From assembly GCF_030811455.1 (NCBI RefSeq), contig NZ_JAUSQU010000001.1:1612001-1676000 (forward strand): a stretch of 64,000 bases of DNA. Reading direction: 5' to 3'. Made by a program: the position numbers and the translations under genes. The stretch is from Streptosporangium lutulentum. Lineage in GTDB: Bacteria > Actinomycetota > Actinomycetes > Streptosporangiales > Streptosporangiaceae. This document shows, piece after piece, positions 8,505 to 16,990 of the stretch; position 1 is the first letter of the stretch, and the number at the start of each line of letters is the position of its first letter. Under the pieces are notes generated by a model that was not told where the DNA came from, made no database searches, and was given only the letters and a program-made list of their open reading frames with translations.

Positions 8505-8876
8505 ATGCCCAATATCAAGAATATCGCCATCACGCTCACTCTCGGCGGCGTACTCGCGGGAGGCGTGGTCGGTGTAGACGGCGCGGCCATGGCGGCCGGT
8601 GCCGGTGCGACCGGTTCGGCCAACGCGATGAGCTCGGCCTGGGGACTGACGGGCGTCGCCGGCTGCGGCGGCGGCTGGGGCTGGGGTGGGGACTGGGGCT
8701 GGGCCAGTGCCGGCCGGGGCGGGAGATATGTGAAGGGGGGATGCCACTGGAGAGGTGCCGAAAGGTTCAACGCGAGGATCAGATGCTGCCGGGGGCACCG
8801 CGACAGGAACATCACGCTCAACGGAACGATCACCGAGGACGACCCCCTGGCGATCGTCCGCCAGCTGACGCCCTGA
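8505..8876 (+). CDS. Small secreted Gly/Trp-rich protein
   Basis: 123 residues. The N-terminus MPNIKNIAITLTLGGVL is a lysine-containing, hydrophobic signal peptide likely cut near the AMAAGA stretch. It is followed by a Gly/Trp-rich segment with alternating GW dipeptides (GGGWGWGGDWGW) and a basic, Cys-containing tail. I chose the ATG at 8505 because AAGGGGA lies eight bases upstream and because it places the signal peptide at the N-terminus; the frame is open further upstream. No family is recognised. It may be a cell-surface or envelope-stress peptide (weak inference). Confidence 0.6.
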   Translation: MPNIKNIAITLTLGGVLAGGVVGVDGAAMAAGAGATGSANAMSSAWGLTGVAGCGGGWGWGGDWGWASAGRGGRYVKGGCHWRGAERFNARIRCCRGHRDRNITLNGTITEDDPLAIVRQLTP

Positions 8877-8939
8877 GCGGCCCTGCGGCACCTGTCCGCG
8901 TGACGGGCCCGGGAGCCGGCCATACCGGGACCTGAGAGA

Positions 8940-8970
8940 GCCCCGCTCGTCTCCTCGGAGACGGCGGGGC
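8940..8970 (+). terminator. Terminator hairpin after the Gly/Trp-rich gene
   Basis: GCCCCGC-T-CGTCTCC (8940-8954) pairs with 8957-8970 with one bulged T and a two-base loop. A pyrimidine-rich CTTCTTC tail follows. Confidence 0.65.
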
Positions 8971-9168
8971 CTTCTTCGTGTCGCGCGTCCGCGCCGATGC
9001 GCGGCTCGTGTGGTGGTGGGGACGAAGTCGGTCACGCTCTCGCGGTGACGACGGTGGAAGGTCCGGGAGCCGGATGGGTCGATGGCCCGGCCGCCACCGT
9101 CTCGACGCGGTCCGGGCACACCCGCTGGGGATGGCCGGGGTTGTTAGGTGCGGATGTATGGGTAGAAA

Positions 9169-9186
9169 TATAATCAACTAGGGAGG
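9169..9186 (+). promoter_or_regulatory. -10 hexamer TATAAT with nearby AGGGAGG
   Basis: A perfect TATAAT (9169-9174) stands out in GC-rich DNA ahead of the small cysteine-rich gene. A TTGTTA lies upstream, but at a 22-base spacing, so the -35 is not convincing. AGGGAGG (9180-9186) could be a ribosome site for a start near 9203-9209, although the signal peptide favours 9290. The rest of 8971-9289 holds no supported gene. Confidence 0.35.
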
Positions 9187-9289
9187 AATCGCCCGACTGT
9201 GGCAGGCTGTGAAGATCTCACAAGCCGGTTCCGTATCCGCCATGGAGCTTTCTCGGGCTCCGCCAGATACCGCTGATCCGGGGGCCATC

Positions 9290-9649
9290 ATGAAGTGGAT
9301 CATCGCTGCGGCGGCGCTGCTCGCGGCCACCGCAGCCGGACCTGCCATCACCGGGACTCCAGATCAAGCGGCAGGCAAAATAAAGGTGAGCGAAGAGCAA
9401 TATCAGACGCTCCTCGGTCAATGTCGGTTTTCGAATACCGAGCAGGCCCGTGCCGAATGCCAGGCAAAGGTCAAGAACACCTATCAGATCGGGGAGGCGA
9501 ACCCCGGCCTGGACTGCCGTGAATACGTCAGTGTCAAGGTGTGCGGCACGCTGGACCTCAGTGCGAAAGAACGTGAATGCGTGCAGAAAGAGGTGAATCA
9601 GGGAACGTCCTACAGGCGTGCCGAAGTTCAATGTTACATTTCCTCGTGA
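9290..9649 (+). CDS. Small secreted protein with six cysteines
   Basis: 119 residues. The N-terminus MKWIIAAAALLAATAAG is a clear signal peptide, which is why I prefer the ATG at 9290 over the GTG at 9209 in the same frame. The mature part has six cysteines (QCRF, AECQ, LDCR, KVCG, RECV, VQCY), suggesting three disulfides outside the cell. The pattern YQIG..NPGLDCREY.SVKVCG resembles small actinobacterial secreted proteins of unknown function that I have seen only as hypothetical. It is convergent with the copper monooxygenase gene, only 25 bases away. Confidence 0.68.
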   Translation: MKWIIAAAALLAATAAGPAITGTPDQAAGKIKVSEEQYQTLLGQCRFSNTEQARAECQAKVKNTYQIGEANPGLDCREYVSVKVCGTLDLSAKERECVQKEVNQGTSYRRAEVQCYISS

Positions 9650-9674
9650 CCGCCGTGACAGGCCGGCCGGAGGG

Positions 9675-10877
9675 TCAGGACGCGGGAGAGGCCACGAGCA
9701 GCCCGAGGCACATCTCGTCGGCCGTGCCCTCGCCCCAGACGACGTAGCGCGCGGGAAGATCGCGCAGCGCGGGAAGCTTCTTGCGAAGGCCGGCGTCGTG
9801 GGTGCAGGTCACCCGGAGGACGTCGCCGGACCGGAGGGCGACGGGCTTGGCCAGCGGGCGGATGGCCTGCTCGTCGAAGTTGTAGTTGGGGATGTCCAGG
9901 AGGGTCTGCGCGCCGGATTTCCCGGGGTTGAGCTCCACCTTGATCGAGCGTCCGAGCAGGTGCATGTGCCCGGCGACGGCGTACACCGTGCCGTTCTCGT
10001 TGATCTTCCGATCGCAGTGCTGGGTGGGCGAGGCGACCGGGGGCCTGGCGTTGTTGCAGAACTGGTTGAGCCCGGCCACCATGCCCCCGGCCTGCTCCCC
10101 GAAGCGGCCGACGACATCGCGGACCGCGGCTTCACGGTCACACAGCGGACCGGATTCGTCGGCCGCGCAGGGCAGCTCGATCGGTGCCACCAGCCGGTTG
10201 GTCACCAGCGGCTCAAGGTCGGCCTTTCCGTCGGTGAGCCGCAGCCGGATCGCGGACTGGTCGCTACCGGCCGGCTTGCCCCCGCTGGCGAGCAGGCTGT
10301 AGTGCACCTGCATGATCAACTGGCTGCCGGGCGGCATCGGATAGCCGACCTTCTGGGTGAGCAGCGTCTCGTCGGCTCCCGGTGCCCAGTGGCCGATCCA
10401 GTCGCCGTCGTCGATGCCGGCGTCGCCGAAGCAGGTCCAGCCCTCGCCGGGCGTGCGGGCGTCGAGGGCGCGGGCGGCCTCGACCTTGTCAGGACCGACC
10501 CGGAAGACGATCGCGTGGTGGACGAGGTCGGTGTTCTGCGGCAGGAACTGGCTGCCCGTGAGGAACGCCCGGTCGGACAGCTTGGGATCGACCAGGAAAC
10601 AGCGGTATTCGTCGTTCCCCCCGGCGGAGGGCGCCGCCGGTTCGTACGGCTGGGGCAGCGTCAGGTTGACGAACCGTTCGGAGGCCCGCAGCGGCGCCGC
10701 CGGCGGTGGCGCGGCGGGCTTTCCGTGGGCGCCGTGCGCCCCGGTGCCGGCGGTCGCACCCGTCGTGGAGGAGCCACTCGGCTGCCCCGCCGCCGAGCAT
10801 GACGTGATGAGGACGACGGTGGCGAGCGCGGCCGCCGCCCCGCTCAACCATCGCACCGGTCGGGTCGTATGTCTCAT
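9675..10877 (-). CDS. PHM-like copper type II monooxygenase lipoprotein
   Basis: 400 residues. The signal peptide ends in lipobox ITSC (Cys27), so it is an extracytoplasmic lipoprotein. The rest matches the two-domain fold of copper type II ascorbate-dependent monooxygenases (peptidylglycine alpha-hydroxylating monooxygenase and relatives). Candidate copper ligands are His120-His121 (LVHHAIVF) and His192 (MQVHYSLL) for one site, and His304-x-His306 (AGHMHLLG) with Met389 (DEMCLG) for the other, the same pattern as in PHM. Such enzymes hydroxylate C-H bonds with O2 and a reductant; the bacterial substrate is unknown. The start at ATG 10877 precedes the signal peptide; a longer frame upstream is not supported. 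Confidence 0.8.
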   Translation of the reverse strand: MRHTTRPVRWLSGAAAALATVVLITSCSAAGQPSGSSTTGATAGTGAHGAHGKPAAPPPAAPLRASERFVNLTLPQPYEPAAPSAGGNDEYRCFLVDPKLSDRAFLTGSQFLPQNTDLVHHAIVFRVGPDKVEAARALDARTPGEGWTCFGDAGIDDGDWIGHWAPGADETLLTQKVGYPMPPGSQLIMQVHYSLLASGGKPAGSDQSAIRLRLTDGKADLEPLVTNRLVAPIELPCAADESGPLCDREAAVRDVVGRFGEQAGGMVAGLNQFCNNARPPVASPTQHCDRKINENGTVYAVAGHMHLLGRSIKVELNPGKSGAQTLLDIPNYNFDEQAIRPLAKPVALRSGDVLRVTCTHDAGLRKKLPALRDLPARYVVWGEGTADEMCLGLLVASPAS

Positions 10878-11095
10878 AACCGCCCCCGTCGTGGAATTCT
10901 CCCGTGGATTCCTGAGCGGGCCGGGAAGCAATCCGGCCTGATACTGGAATCCAGGATCCTCGGTTCGAGAATGGTTTCCATCGTTCGGAAGACCCAGAGC
11001 GCTCCTCCGATCGGTGGAGAACCCCGCTCCGCCCGGGGTAGCGGTCACGCTCGCCGCGGCTCATCCTCACGCCCCGTACGGCGGGCACCCGCGAG

Positions 11096-11123
11096 GCCGC
11101 TCACGGGCGTGGCCGTGAGCGGC
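11096..11123 (-). terminator. Hairpin at the 3' end of the MoxR/VWA/SWIM cluster
   Basis: GCCGCTCACGG (11096-11106) pairs perfectly with 11113-11123 around a six-base loop, immediately after the SWIM gene stop at 11130 on the minus strand. There is no T-run. Confidence 0.6.
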
Positions 11124-11129
11124 GGAGCC

Positions 11130-13262
11130 TCACCTCAGAGCATGGCCGTCATGCCAGGACGCCTGGACCAGTACCCGTTCGGTGGCCGTGAGGTGGACGG
11201 CGGCGGCGAGCCACGCCCACGCGTACCGGTCGCCGCCGGAGTCGACCAGGCGGCCGAACACGTCGCGGGCGCGGCGATCGGCCTCTTCGGTGAGCGCGCC
11301 GACGAGCTCGGCGGCGGTCCCGAACCCCGCGCGACGCAGCGGAGCCCGCTGGACGAAGGCGTCTCCGCCGCGCGCGGCCTCGGCGACCGCCCGCCGGCCG
11401 CCGGAGACGGCCAGCTCGACCAGGCGCCGCACCCGCCACAGGGGCGAACCCGCCACCGGATCCGCTTCGGCCGCGGCGTCCTTCTGCCACGGCGGGCATG
11501 CGTCGAGGGGCGGGAGATGGGAACCCCGCAGGCGGTCGTACCCGAGATCGGCGCGATCCAGCCATTCGGCGGGCAGGCGTAGCGTCGGCCCGGCGCCGGG
11601 AACGGGCCCGACGGCGAGCGGGCGCAGGGTGGCCGCCCGGCCGGGGTCCAGCCTGCCGACCACCCGTACGCGCAGGCCGGGCCGGGACGCGAGCTGCCGC
11701 AGGTTGGCGACATGAGCCAGCTCGGGATGGGGGTCGGCCGGCGTCAGCCGTATCAGCGGCCCGTGCGGCGGCCTCTCCGGTCCCTCCTCGGAGCCGGAGG
11801 GACCGCCGGCGGCGGGTTGCCCGGGACGCGCGGCGAGCGGGTCCGACTCGCCGAGGGGCTTCCCGCCGAGGGGCGACAGCTCACGGGCGAGCAGCCGGTC
11901 TCCCTCGGCGCCGACGATCATCAGGTCGCATCCGACGAGCCGTCCCGATCTCTCGTCCTCCGGCGGATCGCTCCAGGCGTCCGCGGAGAACGTCGCGTCG
12001 GCCGCCTCGGCGAGCGGGCGGGCGAACAGGGCCGCCAGCGGCCATGCCGACCAGGGCAGCCCGGCCACGGGACTGGCCCGCACCCCGCGGCCCGAGCCGA
12101 GACGCCCGTCGGGGGAGATCGTCGCCCCGGCGATCAACAACCCCCCGCGGGCCAGCTGGGCGTGGTCGAGGGCCGCGGCTCCGATCGCGACGGTGGCGGT
12201 GGCGGCACCGCGGGCACGGGCCGCACCTCCGGGTCTGACGTCGGCGACGGAGAACCGGCGGCCGTCCTCCGCGACGAGATGGGTGACCACCCCGCCGTAA
12301 CCGGTGGCACTGATCACCGGTTCCCTGCAGATCCCGTGGACCCGCAGGCCCTCCCCCTGCCGGTAGGAGCGGCGCGTGGTTCCCGGCAGGGCCGGATCGG
12401 GGTCGGCCGCCGCGAGTCTGCCCGCGGTCAGCAGAAGATCCTGAAGCGCGGAGACCAGATCGGCGAGCCGGTGCCCGTCCTGGTGCGCGCGAGCGGCCCG
12501 CAGGCCGCGGACGACGCGCAGGGCCGCGGCCTCGGCCCTGGGCAGGCCGGCCAGCCGGGCGGTGTGCGCCGCGCGGAGCAGTTCGGCCTGGGGCACCGCA
12601 CCGGCACCGGGCACCCCTCCCGAGAGCACCGCGACGGCGGCAGCCCACAGTCCGGCCGCGGCGGCCACCTGCTTGGCGCCGGGACCGGTGACGGCGGGCC
12701 GCGCGCCGGCGTCCGGCAGGTCCCCGTCGGCGCCCCCTGGCGCCGTGGCTCCCGCGGACCCGCCCGAGCCGGCCGGCGCACCGGCCTCCACGGGTGCGTC
12801 CGGGCCCGCGGGAGCGCCGGTTCCCGCGGGAACGTCCGGGGCCGCGGGTGTGCCGGTTCCCGCGAGCGAGCCCAGGCCCGGGAACGGATCCGCTTCCGCG
12901 AGCGAGTCCGGATCCGCAGGCGTGTGGCTTTCCGGGAACGCGTCCGGATCCGCGACCGGGCAGGCGCTGAGGACGGCGGCGCGGTGCAGGCAGCGGGGCG
13001 CGAGCAGGCAACCGCACAGCGCCGCGCCGGAATCGGTGACCGTGCCCGCCGGTCCCGGGGTGAGGGTGACCACCGCGTCCTCACCCCAGGCGACGGAGAC
13101 GGTTCGCCCGTCGGAGGTGACCGGAAGCCCGGCGCAGCGCTCGATCGCCGCGTCGAGCTTCTTGCGCAACCGGGGAGAGAGGTCCTCCACGGCCGCCGCG
13201 GCCACGTGAGGCTCCACCGGTGGCAGTCGCACGGCAGGGGAGCCGGGGGCAGGGAGGGTCAA
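11130..13262 (-). CDS. SWIM zinc-finger protein (YehQ-like)
   Basis: About 710 residues. The SWIM finger is seen as CGCLLAPRCLH (C-x-C...C-x-H), preceded by VTDSGAAL. It is followed by a long low-complexity spacer rich in D, P, A and G, then a globular C-terminal region. SWIM domains bind nucleic acid or protein. The TTG at 13262 overlaps the preceding stop as TTGA and fits the coupling seen elsewhere in this cluster; an in-frame GTG about 30 bases later is an alternative. The frame stays open far upstream antisense to the frame of the VWA gene, but that part is low-complexity and not coding. It corresponds to E. coli YehQ in a yehILMPQ-like set. Confidence 0.78.
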   Translation of the reverse strand: MTLPAPGSPAVRLPPVEPHVAAAAVEDLSPRLRKKLDAAIERCAGLPVTSDGRTVSVAWGEDAVVTLTPGPAGTVTDSGAALCGCLLAPRCLHRAAVLSACPVADPDAFPESHTPADPDSLAEADPFPGLGSLAGTGTPAAPDVPAGTGAPAGPDAPVEAGAPAGSGGSAGATAPGGADGDLPDAGARPAVTGPGAKQVAAAAGLWAAAVAVLSGGVPGAGAVPQAELLRAAHTARLAGLPRAEAAALRVVRGLRAARAHQDGHRLADLVSALQDLLLTAGRLAAADPDPALPGTTRRSYRQGEGLRVHGICREPVISATGYGGVVTHLVAEDGRRFSVADVRPGGAARARGAATATVAIGAAALDHAQLARGGLLIAGATISPDGRLGSGRGVRASPVAGLPWSAWPLAALFARPLAEAADATFSADAWSDPPEDERSGRLVGCDLMIVGAEGDRLLARELSPLGGKPLGESDPLAARPGQPAAGGPSGSEEGPERPPHGPLIRLTPADPHPELAHVANLRQLASRPGLRVRVVGRLDPGRAATLRPLAVGPVPGAGPTLRLPAEWLDRADLGYDRLRGSHLPPLDACPPWQKDAAAEADPVAGSPLWRVRRLVELAVSGGRRAVAEAARGGDAFVQRAPLRRAGFGTAAELVGALTEEADRRARDVFGRLVDSGGDRYAWAWLAAAVHLTATERVLVQASWHDGHALR

Positions 13263-16200
13263 CGGGTTTCTCCTCGAAGGCGGTCGCCCACCCAGCGGGC
13301 GAGGGCGAGCGGGCTGAGCGCGGCGACGGGCATGCCGGCCGCGACAAGTTGCCGGGCGACGGATACCGAGTAGCGAGGGGCGCCGGTGTCGTCCAAGGCG
13401 GCGCAGCCCAGCAGGTGCACCCCGGAGGAGACAAGGGAGCGGACCTCGCCGAGGAGCCCTCCGAGGGGGTGGCCCTCCTCGAAGTCGCTGACCACGACGA
13501 CGAGCGTGCGGCTCGGCACGGTGACCAGGGAGCGCGCGTGGGCCAGCCCGGCGGCGATGTGGGTGCCGCCGCCGACCCGCACGTCGAGCAGCAGAGACAG
13601 CGGGTCGCCGACCTGGTCCGTCAGGTCGATCACCTGGGTGGAGAAGGCCAGGAAGTGGGTGGACAGCGTGGGCACGCCTCCCAGGACGGCCGCGGTCAGC
13701 GCGGACCAGACCACCGAGGCCTCCATCGAACCGGACACGTCGACCACGAAGATCAGCCGCCAGTCGACCTCGGCGCGGGTACGGGTGGTGAAGACCGGCC
13801 GCTCCGGAACGACCAGGATCCTGCCGTCGTCGGTCCGCCGCGCGTGCGCCAGGTTGGCCCGGAGCGTGGCGGGCAGGTTGAGCCGCCCGCCGGGGCGGCG
13901 GGTGGGACGCGGCATCGCCAGGCCGGCCATCGCGGGACGCATCCGGGTGGCGAGCTCTTGTGCCAGCTCGGTGACCAGCCGCCGGACCAGCGGCCGCAGC
14001 CGGGAGAGTCGCTGCTCGGGCAGGCCGCCCGCCAGGGACAGGACGGAGGTCAGCAGTTCGATCGACGGGCGCACGGCGTCGGGATCGAGCACCTGCAGCA
14101 CGTCGGTCCGTCCGGTGTCGGCCGCTTGGGCCAGCACCTCCTCCCGTACCTCCGAGCCGAACAGGGCGTCGAGCTCGGAGGCCCATTCGCGGGCGGAGGG
14201 GAAGGAGGCGCCCTGCCCGCCGACGTCACCCTGCCCGTGCCCGAGGTCTCCGGCTCCTTCGCCCCTGCCCGCCCCGTACAACTCGTCCAGGGCGTGCGCG
14301 TAACGCCGGGCATCGGTGGGAAGGCGTCCGGTCTCCCTGCCGAGGAGCAGGCGCCACCGGTCGGCCGGGGAGAGCCGCCTCGGGGCGATCTCCCCCTCAC
14401 CCTCGGGTACGGTCCGGTGCCCGGTCGTCCCGGTCCCGTGTGCGGTCTCCTGCCGTGCGAGCGCGAGCGCGAGCGCGGGCGTGGGCGTGGTCCGGCTGTC
14501 CGAGCCGGGCGCCTCAGACGGTCCGGGCGGCTCGGACGGTCCGGGCGGCTCGGATCCGGACGCGGAAGGGGAGAGCCCGGGCAGCCGCAGGCCGGTCAGG
14601 GCGGCCAGCCCGGCGGCGTCCGCGGCGGTCCACAGGGCCAGGAGTTCGGGCGGAGCGCTCAGTGCCAGGTCGAGCCGATCGCCGAGCCGGTCGGTCACGG
14701 TCCGCAGGAACCGGTCGCGCGCCGCCGGGGCGAGCGTGTCGAAACCGCCGCGCAGCGCCGGTAGCCGGTCCAGGAAGCCCTGGTCGGGCAGGACGTCGAT
14801 GCGCTCCAGCAGCGGGTCGAGAGCCGCCGCGGCCGACTGCAGGAGCGGGCCCGAGGCGACCAGCAGGCCGGTGAGCAGGCGGGACAGGCGGCGGCGTCCG
14901 TCCGGTCCGGTGGCGGTGTCGATCCATCCGGCCGTCCGTGCCCCGAGGGTCTCCGGCGGGTCCAGGTCCAGCAGGACCCGGGCCGCGAGCGCGGCCCCCT
15001 GAATGAGCGGGGAGCCGGTGCGCGCGAGAGCGCCCAGGGCGTCGTCGACGCGCAGGCCCAGCCGGTGCTCGGCGGAGCGGGTGACCAGTGCGATCAGGGC
15101 GGCGGCGTCCGCGGGCCGGTCGCTGCCGGCCAGGCCGGGAAGCGATCGGACGGCCGCCTCGATCAGGGTGCCGGTCAGGTCCGCGGCCTGGTCCCGGCTT
15201 TCGGGAGTGGTGCCGGGAAGGTGCTCGCGGCGCAGGGCCTCCAGCAGGTCGAGTGCCTGGAGAAGATCGGGGAGACCCGCGGCGGCGGGAAGCACGGTGG
15301 CGGCGTCCGCAAGACGGTCGGAGACCAGGCCCGGCAGGTCGCAGACGGCCGCGGCGCGCAGTCCCGCGAGGACCGGCTCGCAGGTGGGGCCGCCCTCCGC
15401 CGACTGACGGCGGAAGGTCTCGCGCAGCGTCCCGGCGGCGGCCAGGGCGGCGGTGACGCCCCGGACACCCGCCAGGTCGAGCAGCGCGGCGGCCGAAGGG
15501 GTCCACGAGAGCTGCCATCGGGTGGTGAGCGCGGTCGCGTCGCCCGTGCCCGCCACCTCGATCTGCAGGCCGTACCCGGTGCCGCACACCAGCAGGCGTT
15601 GCAGCAGGATCTCGCGGCGGCGGTCCAGGTCGGAGCGGAGCGGGTCGAGGCGGAACTCGCGGGGGGCGGGATCGCCGGGGCAGGGCAGCCTCAGCTCCGC
15701 CAGCTCGGCCTCGACCGCGGGCCCCAGCCCGGAACGGGGCGTGCCCGGCGCGGTCCTGCCGCGCTCGGTGCCGACGAGGACCGTCTCCAGGGCGCGAGCG
15801 AGTGTCAGGCCGCGCCCCAGCGACTCGCCCTGGCCGAGTACGGTCGTCACCGCCTCCAGCACCTCGCCGCGGCCCGGTGCGGGCAGGTCCCGCAACCCCG
15901 CCAGGTCGCAGGCCAGCCGCAGCGTCTCCACGGCCTCGCCGGTGCCGGCGGTGTGCCCGGCGGCCCGCAGCTCCCGGCACAGGTCGGTGATCGTACGGGC
16001 CGCGGCGTCCCTGATCTTCCCCGGATCGCCGCCGGCCGTGAAGATCGCCTGTTGCCAGCGCGGATCGCGGATGCCCGCCGGATAGCCGGACCGGGAGTCG
16101 AGCAGGTCGAAGGCGTACGGGACGAACGACGTGGCGGGCGGGGGGCCTCCGGTGCCCGGTGCGGCGGACGGGCCGGTGCCGGGTGCCGGGGCGGCGGGCT

Positions 16201-16990
16201 CCGGGACGACCAGCGCGGGGGCGTGGAAGGCGCCGATCACCGCGGCGACCCGCCGGCCGCCCAGGGCGGCTTCGGCGAGGACCTCGCGCATGTGCGCCTC
16301 ACGGGCCAGGTCCCGGGGCGGCACGCCGCCGGAGGCCTCCGCGTCCTGGCGCAGGGCCCAGCCCACACCCAGCGCGGCCCGGCGCACCGCCTCGGGCAGG
16401 CACCCGGGGGCGAGCACCTCGACGGCACGATCCCACATGTCGTCCCCCTCCCGGCCCGTGGAGGAGGCGGTCAGGGCGTCGGAGAAGACGTTCGCCGCCA
16501 CACCGGACGGAGGCGGATCGCTCGCGGACCAGGCGGGGGCGGAGAGCGGAAGGTCGCAGCAGAGCACCTCGGCGCCGCGTTCCCGCGCCCAGCGGACGGC
16601 GGCCAGTTCGGGGGAGAAGTCGGCGAAGGGGTAGAAGCCGAGACGGCCGTCCCCCAGCGTTCCTGCGAGGGCGACCGGCGCGAGGGTGGCCGGATCCGCC
16701 AGGTGGACCAGCCACGGCTGGAAGTCGGCCGGCAACTCGACGCAGACCACCTCGGCTCCGGCGGCGTCGAGGAGATCGGGGACGACCGCCGCCAGCGCGG
16801 GGCTGTGGTGGCGCACCCCGAGGAGGTAGGGCCGGGAGGCTCCGGCGAGCGCGTCCACCGCGTCCCGGGGGTCACCTCCGGCGTTCCGCGCGCGGCCGTC
16901 CGCCTCCGGCGGGCCGGAGCCCCGGCCCGCCGGAGCATCCGCGTCCCGGAGGTCCGGGCCGGGGGCAGGGGTTTCCCGATCGCTCCTCAC
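13259..16990 (-). CDS. YehM-like (DUF5682) / VWA-domain fusion protein
   Basis: 1243 residues. The N-terminal part (YLLGVRHHSPA.. VVCVELPADFQPWL) resembles the DUF5682/YehM family. The last about 190 residues form a von Willebrand A domain with an intact MIDAS: DVSGSM near residue 1081, the threonine in GGGTHIAAGL and the aspartate in VVSDFEEG. VWA proteins paired with MoxR ATPases are thought to act as metal-dependent adaptors for chaperone-like remodelling. In E. coli the two parts are separate genes (yehM, yehP). I chose GTG at 16990, which overlaps the MoxR stop as GTGA. It is followed by the SWIM gene, overlapping as TTGA. Confidence 0.82.
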   Translation of the reverse strand: MRSDRETPAPGPDLRDADAPAGRGSGPPEADGRARNAGGDPRDAVDALAGASRPYLLGVRHHSPALAAVVPDLLDAAGAEVVCVELPADFQPWLVHLADPATLAPVALAGTLGDGRLGFYPFADFSPELAAVRWARERGAEVLCCDLPLSAPAWSASDPPPSGVAANVFSDALTASSTGREGDDMWDRAVEVLAPGCLPEAVRRAALGVGWALRQDAEASGGVPPRDLAREAHMREVLAEAALGGRRVAAVIGAFHAPALVVPEPAAPAPGTGPSAAPGTGGPPPATSFVPYAFDLLDSRSGYPAGIRDPRWQQAIFTAGGDPGKIRDAAARTITDLCRELRAAGHTAGTGEAVETLRLACDLAGLRDLPAPGRGEVLEAVTTVLGQGESLGRGLTLARALETVLVGTERGRTAPGTPRSGLGPAVEAELAELRLPCPGDPAPREFRLDPLRSDLDRRREILLQRLLVCGTGYGLQIEVAGTGDATALTTRWQLSWTPSAAALLDLAGVRGVTAALAAAGTLRETFRRQSAEGGPTCEPVLAGLRAAAVCDLPGLVSDRLADAATVLPAAAGLPDLLQALDLLEALRREHLPGTTPESRDQAADLTGTLIEAAVRSLPGLAGSDRPADAAALIALVTRSAEHRLGLRVDDALGALARTGSPLIQGAALAARVLLDLDPPETLGARTAGWIDTATGPDGRRRLSRLLTGLLVASGPLLQSAAAALDPLLERIDVLPDQGFLDRLPALRGGFDTLAPAARDRFLRTVTDRLGDRLDLALSAPPELLALWTAADAAGLAALTGLRLPGLSPSASGSEPPGPSEPPGPSEAPGSDSRTTPTPALALALARQETAHGTGTTGHRTVPEGEGEIAPRRLSPADRWRLLLGRETGRLPTDARRYAHALDELYGAGRGEGAGDLGHGQGDVGGQGASFPSAREWASELDALFGSEVREEVLAQAADTGRTDVLQVLDPDAVRPSIELLTSVLSLAGGLPEQRLSRLRPLVRRLVTELAQELATRMRPAMAGLAMPRPTRRPGGRLNLPATLRANLAHARRTDDGRILVVPERPVFTTRTRAEVDWRLIFVVDVSGSMEASVVWSALTAAVLGGVPTLSTHFLAFSTQVIDLTDQVGDPLSLLLDVRVGGGTHIAAGLAHARSLVTVPSRTLVVVVSDFEEGHPLGGLLGEVRSLVSSGVHLLGCAALDDTGAPRYSVSVARQLVAAGMPVAALSPLALARWVGDRLRGETR

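Noticed and set aside
8115-9119. Minus-strand frame of 334 codons over the small Gly/Trp-rich gene
   Set aside because: One 50-residue part looks protein-like, but the rest is R/P-rich, has no family and lacks a ribosome site; it is mentioned only as a possible remnant.
13263-14186. Upstream extension of the SWIM protein frame
   Set aside because: The extra about 300 residues are R/P/G-rich and overlap the VWA domain of the preceding gene in another frame; the TTGA overlap at 13262 gives a better start.
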